DNA from: Aspidapion aeneum
Lineage: Eukaryota; Arthropoda; Insecta; Coleoptera; Brentidae
Assembly (NCBI GenBank): GCA_963576565.1
Contig: CAUYVT010000055.1
Location: 248,001-312,000 of the forward strand
Direction: 5' to 3'
Length of the DNA stretch: 64,000 nucleotides
In this document: positions 9,843 to 22,663 of the stretch, one piece after another
Position numbering within the stretch: the first letter of the stretch is position 1
How the letters are laid out: each line of letters starts with the position of its first letter
Notes under the pieces: generated by a model
The model's input: the letters and a program-made list of their open reading frames with translations, nothing else
The model's database searches: none
Told to the model about the DNA's origin: nothing
Program-made: the position numbers and the translations under genes

Positions 9843-10593
9843 AACCAGAGAAAAACCCCCAGAGAAATTAGCAGACTATCAGCTCCAAAGCCAGTAAGGA
9901 AAATTGAAGGGGTAAAATCTTAAATTTAACTATTTTTCAATGAAGTATAAGTTGATAGTAAAAAATAGTTAATTGCTATTAGTTTGGATACAATTTGGAG
10001 ATTGTTACTTATTTTTACCTACATAGAAAAATTTAGTCATAAAACTCTTATTTTTAAAAAAATATATATTTTTGAGTCACAGACATATACAAACATTAAT
10101 TAACTTTTCAAATTTCATCCAAACAATTAGCAATGAACTATTTTTCTTTTTTTTTTGTAGTTTTTTTCAGTCTTTTAATAATAATCTTGTAACATTCAGC
10201 AGCAGGTAAAATCTTGAACAAAACTCAAAAATTAACAGCAGAAAAAATTTTATATGTTGGTGAATGTGGTAGGAAAGTATATTTTGCTGGAGATCAAATT
10301 TTAAATATTTTAAAACCCAATGTCTGATAGAAAGGTTTTTTGTTTTTAGACCTAAAAATAATTCCTAAATAAATCGAGTTTGAAATTATTATTAATAAAT
10401 CAAATCTGTGATAAATAATTTTAATAAAAAAAAAAGAAAATATAATATTTTTTTTTGTAGGTTTATATGTAAGAATACCATGTAGTAAATTAAGGTAGTA
10501 ATCTAGATTGTTTTCAAACTTTTGTAGATTTTTTTTGCAATGGTGGCAAGGGCTGAGGGCTTAGCACTTAAGAAGGGAGGATGGAGTTATATA
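9843..10593. other. AT-rich non-coding sequence
   Basis: Long A and T runs, with no open frame of note and no recognisable repeat boundary. I see nothing here. Confidence 0.5.
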
Positions 10594-10761
10594 CAGGGTG
10601 TTTCCTAATTGAATGTCAATATTTATGGGGGTGATTTTTGGGCCCATTTTAAGAAAAAAACTTCATATAAAAAATATGTCCTAAACGTCTTACCTTTTGA
10701 GATATCGGGTGGTAAAGTTTTCAAAAATAAATCATTTCACATTCAATTAGGAAACACCCTG
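10594..10761. mobile_element. MITE with CAGGGTGTTTCC ends and TA target duplication
   Basis: The 168-bp element opens CAGGGTGTTTCCTAATTGAA and closes with the reverse complement, a TIR of about 23 bp. It is flanked by TA on both sides (TATA context). TA duplication with a CAGGGTG end is the form of Tc1/mariner-type MITEs seen widely in insects. A single unpaired end (TACAGGGTGTTTTA) occurs near 37634. Confidence 0.8.
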
Positions 10762-10770
10762 TATAGTAAC

Positions 10771-13340
10771 TTATAGGGCTGTCTAACAAAACATATGATC
10801 AAATCCAAGATGTCTTCCATGGGACAAACAAACCGATTTCCCATAAGCCGTAATGTTAACAAAAACGTAAATTTTACAAAAACGACAAGAGCTTTAGTCT
10901 CAAAAATTAATCAGTTTTAAGAATAGATCCTTTGTGCATATGAGAAAAATGCGTTTTTCTTAAAAATATTAAACTAAAGCGAGAAAATCTGAAATAAAAG
11001 GGACCATGTTTTCTTCAAAAAAGTAGGTTATGTTTTTGTTTATTTTGTTTTTTTTTAAACTTTTTTTCTAGTTTTTTCACTTATTTTGAATTATTACATG
11101 GGCGCACCAAGGGGGCGGGGGCTAGGGGGCGGGACCCCCCAAACCACATATTTTTTTTAGATATTTTCCATATATTTCATGAGTAAACAGAAAAAATAGC
11201 ATAAAGTACATCATGAGACCTCTGGGGCCCCCCAAAGGTTTTTGAAGTTTTTTGACCAATGAATCAATGAACTATCAGCCCAAGGTAGGGGAAAGTAGTT
11301 CTAGCTCACTTCAAGGCTCACTTAACAGAGACGAAATTGAAATAGACTAAACTTTTCTCATCAGATTCAGGTTTTCTATTAGGATCTTTTGTTGTACTTG
11401 ACTAAACCTTTTGCTAAGTAATAGGCCTTCTATAGCATTAAACTGTGAAAAATATTTCACTATGATTTTTAGGTTTAGACAAAGTTTAATCACGGATCAT
11501 CTTAACAAAGGTGATCCGTGGTTTAATTGTTTTAACCCTCCAGTAGTAAAATGAAAAAGAGGCACAACTTATAGGTAGGTCAGTCCAACAGATCAATATG
11601 CACATATAAGTTCCAACCAAGGTTGGTCAAGCAAACTTCTAATAAGTACTTTACAAAATATGTTTATTTTAAAAAATATAAGTAAACATTATATAAAAAA
11701 AAACTTGCAAAATTAAAATACAGTTTTTTCTTGTCATTGGCCTCACACACCGTACATCACCATATGATTTTCCATGAACTATAATACATAGAGCTTAACT
11801 ACGGTCAAATTCATCAGCTCACAACAGTAAGTACTGTTCAAATTTTACAACAGTACAATATTCGCTGTTGTATTACTACTGTTACTATTACTTTTATTAC
11901 TGTTTTTTTGTAACAATATTTGCTCAATTATGTATCTAAAAGTTTATGCAAATAAACATATACTCTACTCTACAATTGGGCGTAACAGCATATGACCCAT
12001 TAGGAGTATTAGAACCCAAATTTTTTTGAGAGAAATTGAAAAAAATATCTGAGAGAACTTATTTGTTTTTCTTGTGGTCATCAAAGTCAACAAAGATTAC
12101 TTTTTTATCCATCTATTATTAATGATGGCAAAAAAATTTTTTTTGCTAATAAGCTCAGTACAGTACCGGAGAAATTTCACAACAGGACTTGTAGTAGGTC
12201 CAGTCAGATACTATACAAATTTTACGGTGTACAAGTTTTAGGTGTCAAAAAGCATGGAAATAAAGGAAAATTTGCACCAAAATAGTTTAAGATAAAAAGA
12301 GGTTTGAGTTAGGGAGACTGTCAAACTCACCAGTTTATTCTAAACTGTTTTGAGGTCTGTAAAATAAATATTTATTAAAGAAAAAGAAACTTTGATGATA
12401 CAGGACTTCACTCGACACTATACAGGACGCTACACTACCAAAAGTTTATTTAAGGTTCTGTAGGATGGTGTACAAATTTGGTTCAGCTCATTATTCACAC
12501 TTTAACCTCATATTGTTTTCCTTTTCTTTCTTCTCAGGACCCTTTTTTCAACCATCATTTTTAAAATTTTTCAACAGTTTTGAAACAATGGATGAATGGA
12601 TATTCAGGAGAGACCCAGTCATGATCATTGCTGTATTGTATTGCCTAGAATAGTAAAAAAATCATAGTGAAATATTTCTTACAGTTTAACACAATTCTAT
12701 GTTACACTTCTGCAAAAGGTCCACTCAAGCACAAAAAAAGATCCCAATAGAAAATGTTGCCAAAATGGCAGTTGCACATTTATCCAAAACAAACCTGACA
12801 AAAAACTTTCCAATTTTTCAATTTATCCTCTGTTAAGTCAGGTAATAGAGCACTTATCCACTTTCTTTTCCCTTCTTTGAGCTGATACCTAGTTCATTTA
12901 AATCAAGATGATTTTTTAAGGTCAAAATACTTGGCATTCCATCAAAACTAACATTATCAAGCTCTCCCCAGCTGCCACAATTCATAACAGCACAGAAACT
13001 AATAATAATGATTCAAACTGAGTAAAAAACTGGAAAAAAAGTAAAAAAAAAACAAAAGTAAATAAAAACATAACCTGACTTTTGAACAAAACATGGTCCC
13101 TTTTATTTGAGATTTACTGGCTTCAATTGATTTTTTTTAAGAAAAACGCATTTTTCCCATGTGTACAAAGGTTCAATACATAAAACAGCATCTTTGTTGT
13201 AAGTTAAATCGTTTCACTTTTTTTTAAAATTACGTTTTTGTTAACATTGCGGCTTATGGGAAAACGCTTTGTTTGTCCCATGGCGACCATCTTGGATCGA
13301 AAAACAGCTGATCGTGACAGTTCGTTAGACAAGCTAATAA
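10771..13340. mobile_element. 2.6-kb long-inverted-repeat element
   Basis: Arms at 10771-11090 and 13025-13340 match in inverted orientation. Shared landmarks are TTATAGGGCTGTCTAAC against its partner GTTAGACAAGCTAATAA, ATCCAAGATG, CATAAGCCGTAATGTTAAC, GAAAAATGCGTTTTTC, AAAAGGGACCATGTTTT and GGTTATGTTTTT. The ~1.9-kb interior is AT-rich and holds no transposase frame. It includes a short hairpin (11488-11522, ATCACGGATCA pairing with TGATCCGTGGT) and a decayed fragment of the GTCCTGTA MITE (about 12390-12488). TSDs are not clear. Confidence 0.65.
12390..12488 (-). repeat. Diverged inverted fragment of the GTCCTGTA MITE family
   Basis: In reverse complement this reads AGCTGAACCAAATTTGTACAC then a TCCTACAG...TTAAATAAA...TTTTGGT... 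series. That is the same order as the left part of the MITE at 1153-1440. The outermost TIR bases (GATCACCCCTCA) are not preserved, so the copy is truncated. Confidence 0.55.
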
Positions 13341-13768
13341 GCGAGACTCTTGTAGACTTAAGGGGGTTAGAATTGATCCAGACTTTAATTTTTAAAAGTA
13401 AATTTAGTTATTGTAAACAATCGTTAAACAAATTTGTAGCTTCCTAAAAATAATGAAAATGGTTGAAAATGTTTATTGGGCAGCTCGATCAGTTGATTAT
13501 TTTCGGAAACTTTAAAACTGTTTTTTTTTTGGCAAAAATAAAAAGAATAATAATTCTATAACCAATTTTATTTTATATCTGTAGACAAATGTATTTTACA
13601 GGAAATAAATGTTTGCTTATTCTATTAAAAATAAGGACAGTTGCTTAATATTGTAGTAAGAAAAGTTGGGTTACATGTAGGTTACATAAAGTTTCACACA
13701 AATACGCTTCCAACTCATTAGTTTCTACAGAAATGCTTTTGAAACATAATCTTAACTTACAGGAAGTT
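13341..13768. other. Non-coding spacer between two inverted-repeat elements
   Basis: AT-rich with no visible gene or repeat boundary. Confidence 0.45.
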
Positions 13769-16689
13769 GTTGGCACGTTGGTACATTTGGCGATTTCAAC
13801 TTTTATTTGCAATGAAAATTGAAATCGCGCATGTAGCCGTTTTCAAGAAATAATATAAAATTACTTTTTTTAGGTAAATTAATGCTCAATGTGCCTTATT
13901 AATGTTCTTAGAGTATCTTCTGGTAAAAATGTCACTCCAATATGAACCGGGTGGGCCAAAAAAAACGGACAATTTTTTTTCATTATAACTTTTGAACTAT
14001 ACCATTGATTTTAATGGGACAAACTGCAGCTGACAGAGGATTTTGAATAAATATTTTTTTTGTCCGCCATTTTAAAATCCAAGATAGCAGACGAAATAAA
14101 ATGTACCCTTCAAAGATGATCGTTTATTCTTGTGTTGCGAACATGTTTTATTAATTTTTTTAAATCACTAAAAAAGCTGCATTCTTGCCACGCACAACAA
14201 GGTATGAGTCAGCAAAATCGGTTCGGTGGTTTTAAAAAATATATATTTTTGTTTTAACCATTGTTTTGAATATTATACGATTGCCTTGCCAATCATGTCT
14301 GCATTTATTTCCTTATAAATTCATTACTAATGAACCGATTTTGATTAAATAAAAAATATCCTAGTGAGAATTGATTGCTTTTTAGAGATCATGATCAAAG
14401 TTTATTAACATCTTAAAATTTAAGATGATGGACAGAATCATAATTCATTCTTCAAAATGGCGTGTTAAGTCTTATTTTATGAAAATATCTAGAAAAGAAC
14501 TATTTTTCCCTTCCCCCGCACAACAAGGTATAAATTAGTAAAATCGGTTCGGTTCAAAAAATCTTTTTCTGTTTCAGCCACTGTTTTACAGATTATACGA
14601 TTGCATTGCCAATCCTGTCCGCAGTCCGATTTTAGTGAAATAAAAAAATTCATGCTGAGAATTGATTGCTCTTTAAAGCCTATAATCGAAATTTGCCGTC
14701 ACCTTGAAAGTTAGGAGGTCGGAAATAATCATACTTGACCCTTCAAAGAGGCACGTTTATTCTTATTTTCAAAAAATGTTTTACGTTATAGAAAAGCACT
14801 TAATTAATTTTTATCTCCTTATGCAGAAGAAAAGTAATGTTTTTCTATAAATTAAAAAAAAAACAAACATTTTCGGAAAATAAGAATACGCACGCCATTT
14901 TGAAGAATCAAGTATGATTCTGTCCGACATCTTAAATTTTAAGATGGCGGCAAATTTCGATTATAATCTTTAAAGAGCAATAAATTCTCAACATGCAGTG
15001 CCTTTCTATAAATTAAAAAAAGACTAAAACATATTCGGAAACTAAGAATAAACAGGCCATTTAGAAGAATCAAATATAATTCCGACCGCCATCTTAAATT
15101 TAATAAAAATTCTCACCAGGATGTCTTTATTTCATTAAAATCGATTCAGTAGTCATGAATTTATAGGGAAATAAGCGCAGACATGATTGGCAAGGCAATC
15201 GTATAATGTTCAAAACAATGGTTAAAAAAAAAATTTTTTTTTAGAACCACCGAACCGATTTTGCTGATTCATACCTTGTGATTTAAAAAAATTAATAAAA
15301 CATGTTCGCAACACGAGAACAAACGATCATCTTTGAAGGGTACCTTTTAGTTTCGTCCGCCATCTTGGATTTTGAGATGATGGACAAAAAAATACATTCA
15401 GTCAAAACTCTGATTAATTCTCTGCCAAGTCCAGTTTGTCCCATTCAAATCGATTGTATAGTTCAAAAGTGATAATGAAAAAAAAATTGTCCGGTTTTTT
15501 TTGGCCCACCCGGTATATTATACAAGAAAAGATGAAAATTAAAAAAATATTATTAAAAAATGCAAAACTAAATAAAATATCCTTGTAAAAATAAAATATA
15601 GGTTACTTAAAAGCTATAAAAAGAGGAGTATATATTGTATGAACAAACTCAGCGAATTTTCAAACGTTTTTTCAAACATATCGAATGAATGATGGATCTG
15701 CTAAAAAATCCTAATGCTGTTTGATACTGCTCTATAAATTCTGGTACGTGATATACTAGAGCATGCATTTTCACTGTAGGAAGAATTTTGACTTTGTCCA
15801 GCTCTATATTGAACTGTAGTGCTTAATGAATATTTTGTAGTTTGCATCTACAACTCGTCCAAACCAACTGCTAACCACCTTGTAAAACGCAAAAAAGCAG
15901 CCACATTTTTGTTTCCTGTAAGAAAATAATTATAAATATTCCTTGTTTCGTTTTTTCGTCTTTTACCATACCGCTTGAAAGTTGTTTAAATAAAAACTTC
16001 AAACGATAAGGTAAATTTCGAAAAAATAAAACCGTTCAAGCTATAATTATGATTATTTTCTTACAGGAAACAAATATGTGGCTCTTTTTTCTGCGTTTCA
16101 CAAGGTCAAATTCTTCCTACACCAAAAATTCATGCTCTAGTATATCACGTACCAGAATTTATTGAGCAGTATCAAAGACAATTACGATTTTTTTCCGAAT
16201 AGGCCTCTGAGCAGATTCATCAATCATTAGGTATGTTTGAGAAAACGTTTAAGTCAAATAAGAACAATTATGATGATTGTAAGAAAAAACTAATACGCTG
16301 CTGAATATTTTGTTTAGTACCACCAGAATTATAAATCTTTTTCTTTTAGTTTTGAATTTTTGTTATAGTTAGATTAACTTTAAAATAAAGGTTATGTTTA
16401 ATTAATATAAATTTGTTAAAACTTTAGGTTATCTTTTTTTTTAAATATATGTATATGTATAATGTTGGATTGATATTTTAACCAGAACATACTCTAAGAA
16501 CATTAATAAGGCAAACTGAACATTAATTTACATAAAAAAGACATTTTATAGTATTTCTTCAAAAGGGCTACATACGCGATTTTAATTTTTATTGCAAACA
16601 AAAGCTAAAAATATATGTATTTCAAAAAAAAATGTTTCAGAGTTTATATATTTTTAAAGTTGAAATCGCTAAATGTACCAACGTGTTGG
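13769..16689. mobile_element. Outer foldback element, interrupted by a second foldback
   Basis: The left end, GTTGGCACGTTGGTACATTT, pairs with AAATGTACCAACGTGTTGG at the right end. Without the insertion at 13946-15514 the element is about 1.35 kb. It consists almost entirely of two ~650-690-bp inverted arms meeting near 15990, around CTTGAAAGTTGTTTAA...AAAACTTCAAACG. Further arm matches are GATTTCAACTTTTATTTGCAA, TAATGTTCTTAGAGTAT, AATTCTGGTACGTGATATA and AGCCACATTTTTGTTTCC. There is no coding capacity. Such sequence would fold back as single-stranded DNA or as double-stranded RNA if transcribed. Confidence 0.75.
13946..15514. mobile_element. Inner foldback element with ACCGGGTGGGCC ends
   Basis: The element opens ACCGGGTGGGCCAAAAAA and closes with TTTTTTGGCCCACCCGGT. 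It is also palindromic along its length: CAAAATCGGTTCGGTGGTT near 14215 pairs with AACCACCGAACCGATTTTG near 15245, and ATGTCTGC near 14298 pairs with GCAGACAT near 15178. Flanks are ATATGA and ATATTA, an imperfect 6-bp match. The opposite arm of the outer foldback (around 16470) lacks the insertion, which fixes the insertion point. There is no coding capacity. Confidence 0.8.
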
Positions 16690-17819
16690 TCTCCCTCTTG
16701 CTCCTAGATAACATTCTCCCTTGTGTCCGCCATTGTACTAGGGATTAAAAATGTACTAAATTGTGACTCATTATAATGTGGCATTCTAATTTTGTATTTT
16801 ATTTAACCACCCAATCACCGACATCTCTTAAACATAAAAGAAACGAAATAGAGCAAAAGAAATGATTCACCCACCAGTTGGAGACATATCAGTAAAGCGA
16901 ATTTTAGACCTTTATTCTTGTTTTTTCTACAGCTTTCAAAACTCCAAAAAGTCAAAAATTATGTGACCCTAATAGTTGGAGTAGCTTTAACTTTTACAAA
17001 AAAAAATGGACAAATAAAAGTTGATAGATGCAAAGATATTTGCTGGGAATTTAAAATCCAGTAATATATTGAAATTTGATTGGGTACTAAAATTTTCATT
17101 AGCTAGCGAAACAACCAAAAAAAGTGTTCAATATTCAATACAATTTTAGTTAAAAAGAAAAGAACTAGTTTCTTTTTAAAATTAGGAAGCGCACTATTTT
17201 AGTCTAGTTGAATGAATTTTATTAAGTAAAACTACACTATATTAACAAAATATCTGTTTATCGTTAGTATGGAAGTAACCAATTTTTTATGGTTGATTTG
17301 AAAACAGTTTTTTTTTCAGTGTACCTGAGAAAAATGATCTATTTGCCTTTTATGCCGTCAGTATTTTTTTATGGTTAAAATTTCAAAATTGGTTGCTTAA
17401 GGCCTCTTTAAAAAAATATATGTTCTAAATTAATTATAAAAAAGTTTTGTATATGTGTTTATTATTTTTTTTTTATATAAACTATTAATCTTTGTAATTC
17501 TTGCCTTCTTTCACATTCATCACTACCAAAACCTTGATAAATGAAACTGATTAGGTGAATCTTACATCCCAGCTACTGACCGAAGAATATTTGCAAATAA
17601 ATAATTCTGTATCATCATGCAATAAATACAGTTGAGTTTTTAGAAATTTTCTATGCCTAGTCCATTAGCACACTCCAAGTGAACTCCTACAAAGTTTTTG
17701 GTTTCAACACAAATTATTATGAAAACCCACATATTTATGTGATGCTCTGTTAAAATGTATGTTGAAAAAAAATTTGACTTTGCCAAAAAATTGTTATTAG
17801 CATTTGGTAAGGGATTTTG
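16690..17819. other. AT-rich non-coding sequence
   Basis: No open frame or structured repeat that I can support. A weak inverted pair around AACCAATTTTTTATGGTT (about 17278) and AACCAATTTTGAAATTTTAACC-like sequence (about 17370) is too diverged to call. Confidence 0.45.
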
Positions 17820-18065
17820 AATGAAATCTAAACAACTCTAGAGTATGGTACACCATTTTATTTAAAAAGTTCATGAAAATTGGTTCAGCATTTTAGGAAC
17901 TATCATACAGACATACACATGGACAGATGTCACGAGGAGATTGCTAAGATTGGTTGAAATACAGTAACATAATAGATTTTCGGCGTTATTAAAAAAAAAT
18001 TCATCTAACTAAAACAATACCTTTTCTAGCCATTGCTGTGCAGGCTAGGAAGGATTTTGTCAAAA
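17820..18065 (+). repeat. Second copy of the dispersed repeat seen at 1030-1600
   Basis: It shares CATGAAAATTGGTTCAGC, GGAACTATC, AAAAAAAAATTCATCTAAC and TCTAGCCATTGCT...GGCTAGGA with the first copy but has no MITE inside. It therefore supports the insertion reading at 1153-1440. Confidence 0.6.
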
Positions 18066-18521
18066 CGAATAATACTAGAAATAGATTGTTTCTAAAACCT
18101 ATTTTTTTTCTCAGCTTTACCCCATATGCATAACTTTTGCAACACTATTGAGGAAAAAACAAGAACCTAAACCTAACCTTACCCATTAAAACCACAAAAC
18201 ACATTTCAGAGGAAGCCCCTAAAAATATGTAACACTAGCGAAAAAAATTGCATTGATACATTTGTTGTCTAAAAAACTAAATGTGACAGGTCTGGCACCT
18301 TCCTAGCTTATTACCTACAAGACTATAAAACCATAAACTATTTTTTTAAATCAGAAAGAAATACTAAAGTTCTTTGCTGTCTTTCATTTTGAAAAGGAGG
18401 GGAATACATACCAAGGGCAAAAATAAAAGTCAAACTATAAATCAGACCTAAGCAGTGCTTTGCAGGATAGAAAGGTAAAAATTCTGTTTTTGTTACACAA
18501 CACAACAAAATACACATGACC

Positions 18522-19335
18522 TCTTTTTAACCTACCTATATCTTTAATTGTCACATATTTTGTCCATTTATCATTTTCTCATAAGGTCTGTACCTAAGTA
18601 TTTGCTGCAGGCCTTCATTTGTTTTGATAGGTATTTTGCAAGGCTTAAAAATTATGCTAAAAAAACAAATCAATTATTGTAAAAGTCAAAAAGTCACTAT
18701 TTGTCTTTGACTTATTTTTTATAGTTTTGCAAAATAATTTGGACAGTACCTATTTTTAACCTACCAACTTCTTTAATTGTCACCTTTTGTTCATTTTCTG
18801 TGTAAGTATTTGCTGGCCTGTGTGGCTTTTGATGGTATTTGGCAAAGCTTAAAATTATGCTAAAAAAAACAATTTTTGTAAATTTTTCACTAGTGCATCA
18901 TTGTTTTAACAATCGAAAGCTAACAAATTCATAACTGGATATGTAAAAATGAGATAACTGCACAAATCTCACTTTGCTAGGATATTATTCCCAGCAGAAA
19001 CTTAAGTTCAATCTGTGGTTCAATCAAATCTAACGCACCCATGATACACTTCCTCTCCCAATTTATGTTTATGTAATTTATGGATAACCCCTTTTTTAAC
19101 AAAATAATTTGGTTAAGAAGGTGTACTTAAAGACACAAAGTCATTATCTGACTTCAAGACTCATTTTGTAAAGTCTTGCAGAATAATTTGGACCTACCAA
19201 TAGGTATATTCAATTGTCACCTATTGTGACAGTTATCATTTTCTGTCTAATATAAGGTCCCTAAACATTTGCAGGCCTGCATTGCTTTTGGTGTTTAGCA
19301 AAGCTTAAAATTATACTAAAAAAAAACATATCTTT
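18522..19335 (+). repeat. Three diverged tandem units, 220-430 bp spacing
   Basis: Units near 18522, 18750 and 19185 each contain AACCTACC..., TTTAATTGTCAC, TCATTTTCT, a TTTGC(T)G(C)AGGCCT core, GCTTTTGATGG and GCAAAGCTTAAAATTATGCT followed by an A run. Spacing is irregular because of indels. No frame is shared between units. Confidence 0.65.
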
Positions 19336-19436
19336 AAATATTTCAACAGCTATTTAATTAATATTTGTTTTTCTACACCAGAATTCTAGACTCTCCTAGA
19401 TGGACTTAAATAAATTAAGACATTAATGTACATAAA

Positions 19437-19597
19437 TAAGGAAACATCCTTAAATTATGTAACACATAAATTCAGGATTTTTGAGCCCCCCTCGTAATGC
19501 ATTTTCAAGAAAAAACACATTAGAAACACATTGAGTGTAACGCAAGGCCAACCCCCCCCCCTCTCTAGGGCTTTACATAATTTAAGAACAGACCCTA
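19437..19597. mobile_element. Short MITE with TAAATTATGTAA ends
   Basis: TAAGGAAACATCCTTAAATT...GTAAC at the left is mirrored by TTTACATAATTTAAGAACAG at the right. Single ends of the same family occur at about 19786-19815 and 38030-38060 (AAGGGACCATTCTTAAATTA). The interior is a C-rich tract. Confidence 0.6.
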
Positions 19598-19831
19598 AAC
19601 ACAGAAATAAAATGACATTTCAAAATTTATCAGCACATTCCACTTCGTGCATATTTAGAAATGTAACATTGTTTCGCATACACATTCACATTTTTGATTA
19701 TGTTTTCATGCATGCACATTCATGTCTTAATTCACCCATGTCTGTCTGTAGGGACCTTAGGGTGGTTATGTAAATAATAGTGAGAGCTTTGACTAAGGGA
19801 CCATTCTTAAATTATGTAACACTCAAAGAGG

Positions 19832-20072
19832 GGTGTGTGGGTTTTCACTTGAAAATGCATTAGGAGGCAGATAATAGCTAATAAAGATTTATTTATACAT
19901 AGTGCCCAATTATAATTTTAGATTAAGTAAGAGATTTTAAAGTTGTAAAAAACTTACCTGAATGGCAACATAAACATACACCAACCTTTCTTCTGTTTGT
20001 CATCTTTCTTCCTTATTTTGTTTGGTAAACCTTTAAACCATGCTAAAAATTCAATGAAAATAATCGTGGGTA
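19832..20072 (+). repeat. 279-bp tandem duplication, unit 1 (split)
   Basis: This sequence, continuing at 22624-22660, matches unit 2 at 22664-22950 almost base for base (GGGGTGTGTGGGTTTTCACT..., AACATACACCAACCTTTCTT...). Unit 1 is split by the TIR element at 20073-22623, so unit 2 is an internal empty site. Confidence 0.85.
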
Positions 20073-20496
20073 AGGTATAATGGGGTATTACCGGCTCATG
20101 CAAAATCGTGGGGTAATGCCGGCTCAAAAAGGTACATCAACTTTGCGGCTGATTTATTCATATTTGGCGCAAAAAATATTTATAACCGTAGCCAGTCTAT
20201 TATTGGACTATTATTTGCCAATCAAATTAACGCATAAAAGTAGGGATGTCGGCAAGCGTCAGTGTAGGCGGCAGTCTGGAAGTTGCCACTAAGGGAAAAG
20301 GTGCGTTTTCAGGCTAATTTTTTTTTTTTGGTAAGGTATTTGACTTCATCCCTTAAGGTATTCTGAGCAATAACTTGTAGAATTTAGGTTTTTTTATATT
20401 TTTTTTTCATTTACATTGATTCATATATGTTTGTTTACGATAAATTTCACAATTTATAAAAATTTTTTTTAGAAAAAGTGCTGAAATTCGCAAATA

Positions 20497-21420
20497 TAAA
20501 ATAGGCCGGTAATATTCCAATATTTGGAAGTCCGATCTAATTGCGGCTTATTGAGCCGGAAATGCAAAAACTCGCAATTATTTTAAATCACATTTATTTT
20601 ATTTTTAAGAAAGAAAAAAAAACTTTGTTTTGGAACTTTTATCCAATATACCTTAAAAAATATGTTAAACTATTTCCGGCCCACAAAATTTTTGACAGAA
20701 ATATTAAAAGACACCCTTTATTACCTAATTAAAAAGAGTTATTACAAACAAAAAGGGTCAAAGCAAAGTCTTCTTAATGGAACCAGTTTTTTAATAACTC
20801 CTGGATTTAAGAGCCTTTTAAAATACTTTTGATTTTTTTTTATTTATTAAAGGTCTATTAAATGTATTTTTACTATTTAATAATATATATTTTGTAGACA
20901 ATTGGTAAAAAAGGCAAAATTAAAATAGGCCGGTAATAGATTAATATTTTGGACCTCGATCTAACTACGGCCTATTGAGCCGGAAAATTACTGTCATTGT
21001 TTAATTTATATTTTTTTATTATCTCTTTAAAAGACAAAAAAAAAATTCCAATTTTTATGACAAAGCCTCCATAAGTATAAAAATCTTTTTTCGGCCCACA
21101 AATTCCTTGACAGATATGGAGAAAATCTTATCTTTTATTACCCAATTAGAATGATATTTTACAAAAAAAAACCAGTCTTAGACAAGTTTTTTATGAATAG
21201 CAGTTTTTTAATAACTCGTAGATTTTGGACTGATTGTATATGTTTTTGATTTCGGTTTATTTAATAAGGTCGATTAAACGTATTTTTGAGATTTTATAAC
21301 ATATATTTTGTATTCAAATGTTAAAAAAGGTAAAAAATAAAATAAACCGGTTTTAGATTAATATTTTGGACCTCGAAATAATTACGGCATATAGATTTGG
21401 AATTAAAAAATTTGTTATTA
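20497..21420 (+). repeat. Tandem ~420-bp units within the TA-flanked element
   Basis: Three units each begin (T)AGGCCGGTAATA or a decayed form. They then carry ATTAATATTTTGGACCTCGA, a GGCNTATTGAGCCGGAA motif and a CTTTTTTCGGCCCACAAA motif. Divergence increases to the right. Confidence 0.75.
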
Positions 21421-22059
21421 TTTTTTAATATATAAATACTTATATTTTTAAATTTCCTAACAAAAAACAAAAACTCTTATTTGTCCATTTTTCTGAAGAA
21501 CACTTCAAAAAATATAAAAACTTTTGCCGATGTAAGCCTTTTTAATGGAATTAAAAAAATCTGCCTCTTATAACATTCTGTTTTAAACTGGGTTAAAAAA
21601 ATGGTACTTATTTAATTATAACTTTTTCAAGGCAAGTTTTTATTTAAAAAAAAATAATCATTTAATTAAAATATGCTTACATATATGCACACACGTTATC
21701 GGATAACAAAAGATAAAAGTACCACTTTTTATCATGAGGAAAAAAGTTTGTAGCCCAACCAGAGGATAAGGCTAAAATTGTTGAGCAGTAAAAATAAACT
21801 TTAATTACGAGGTTTATACTGTATTTTTTGCAATTTTATCCCGGGAGTAAACATTGGCACATTTATTTCAACAATGCGGTATAAAAATTGCACTTTTTAC
21901 CGCTTCAAGTGCGAAATACTATAATAATACCAGGGGATAAAAGTGTCACTGTTTATCCCAAGGCGAAAAGTTTGTACAGTTAAGACACTTTTATCACGAG
22001 GTTATTAATCAATATTTTTTAAGTTTTATAATTTTTTACTTTTTATCATTTTTATTTTT

Positions 22060-22210
22060 TCCGGATTTTTACTTTTTATCCCAATTTTTACTTTTTATCC
22101 CGATTTTCACTTTTTATCCCAATTTTTAATTTTTATCCCGATTTTTACTTTTTATTCCGACTTTATTACTTTTTATCTCGGTTTGTTACTTTTTATCTCA
22201 ATTTTTACCT
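22060..22210 (+). repeat. TTTTTACTTTTTATCCCGA minisatellite
   Basis: About eight imperfect units of roughly 19-20 bp, with variants ATCCCAA, ATTCCGA and ATCTCGG. It lies inside the TA-flanked element. Confidence 0.85.
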
Positions 22211-22663
22211 TTCTAAAAATAAAAAAGTTGCACATTTTATGCACTAACTAATTTTTTATTTTAGTTTTTTAAGTTTTTGCTCAGTTTTAAAAATAAACAA
22301 TTTGTCCAACTTATTTATTTTAGTTATTTTTTATAATCAAACACAACGTTTGATAATAAGCCAGTAATAGATCGCACTTAGGCCGGCGTTAGATTAAGGC
22401 TTTTTTTGATAGGCCGGTAATAGAAAAAAATGACTTTTTAAAAAAATCGATTTTTTTCTGGTACAAATTAAAAAAATATATTTTTTTTTGTTGAAATTGA
22501 TAGACAACTCTACCCTTTACGCCATTTAATGATAAATTTGGCCAAAGCATGAACTCTTAACACTAATCCAAGCGGGTAAATCAAAAATTTCCTTAACTGG
22601 GCCGGTAATACCCCATTTTACCTTAATATATATTTAAAAACAAGTTGATGTAAAAGATTAAAT

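Larger units (their letters stand above)
20073..22623. mobile_element. 2.55-kb TIR element with TA target duplication and GGCCGGTAATA repeats
   Basis: Ends are AGGTATAATGGGGTATTACC and, in reverse complement, AGGTAAAATGGGGTATTACC. TA lies on each side. The uninterrupted sister unit at 22664-22950 shows the pre-insertion site, so both boundary and TSD are well supported. TA duplication suggests a Tc1/mariner-related element. The interior has about 420-bp repeats carrying GGCCGGTAATA...GATCTAA(T/C)...GGC(T/C)TATTGAGCCGG (near 20500, 20930, 21345), then TTTATCCC-rich minisatellite. There is no transposase frame. Confidence 0.85.
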
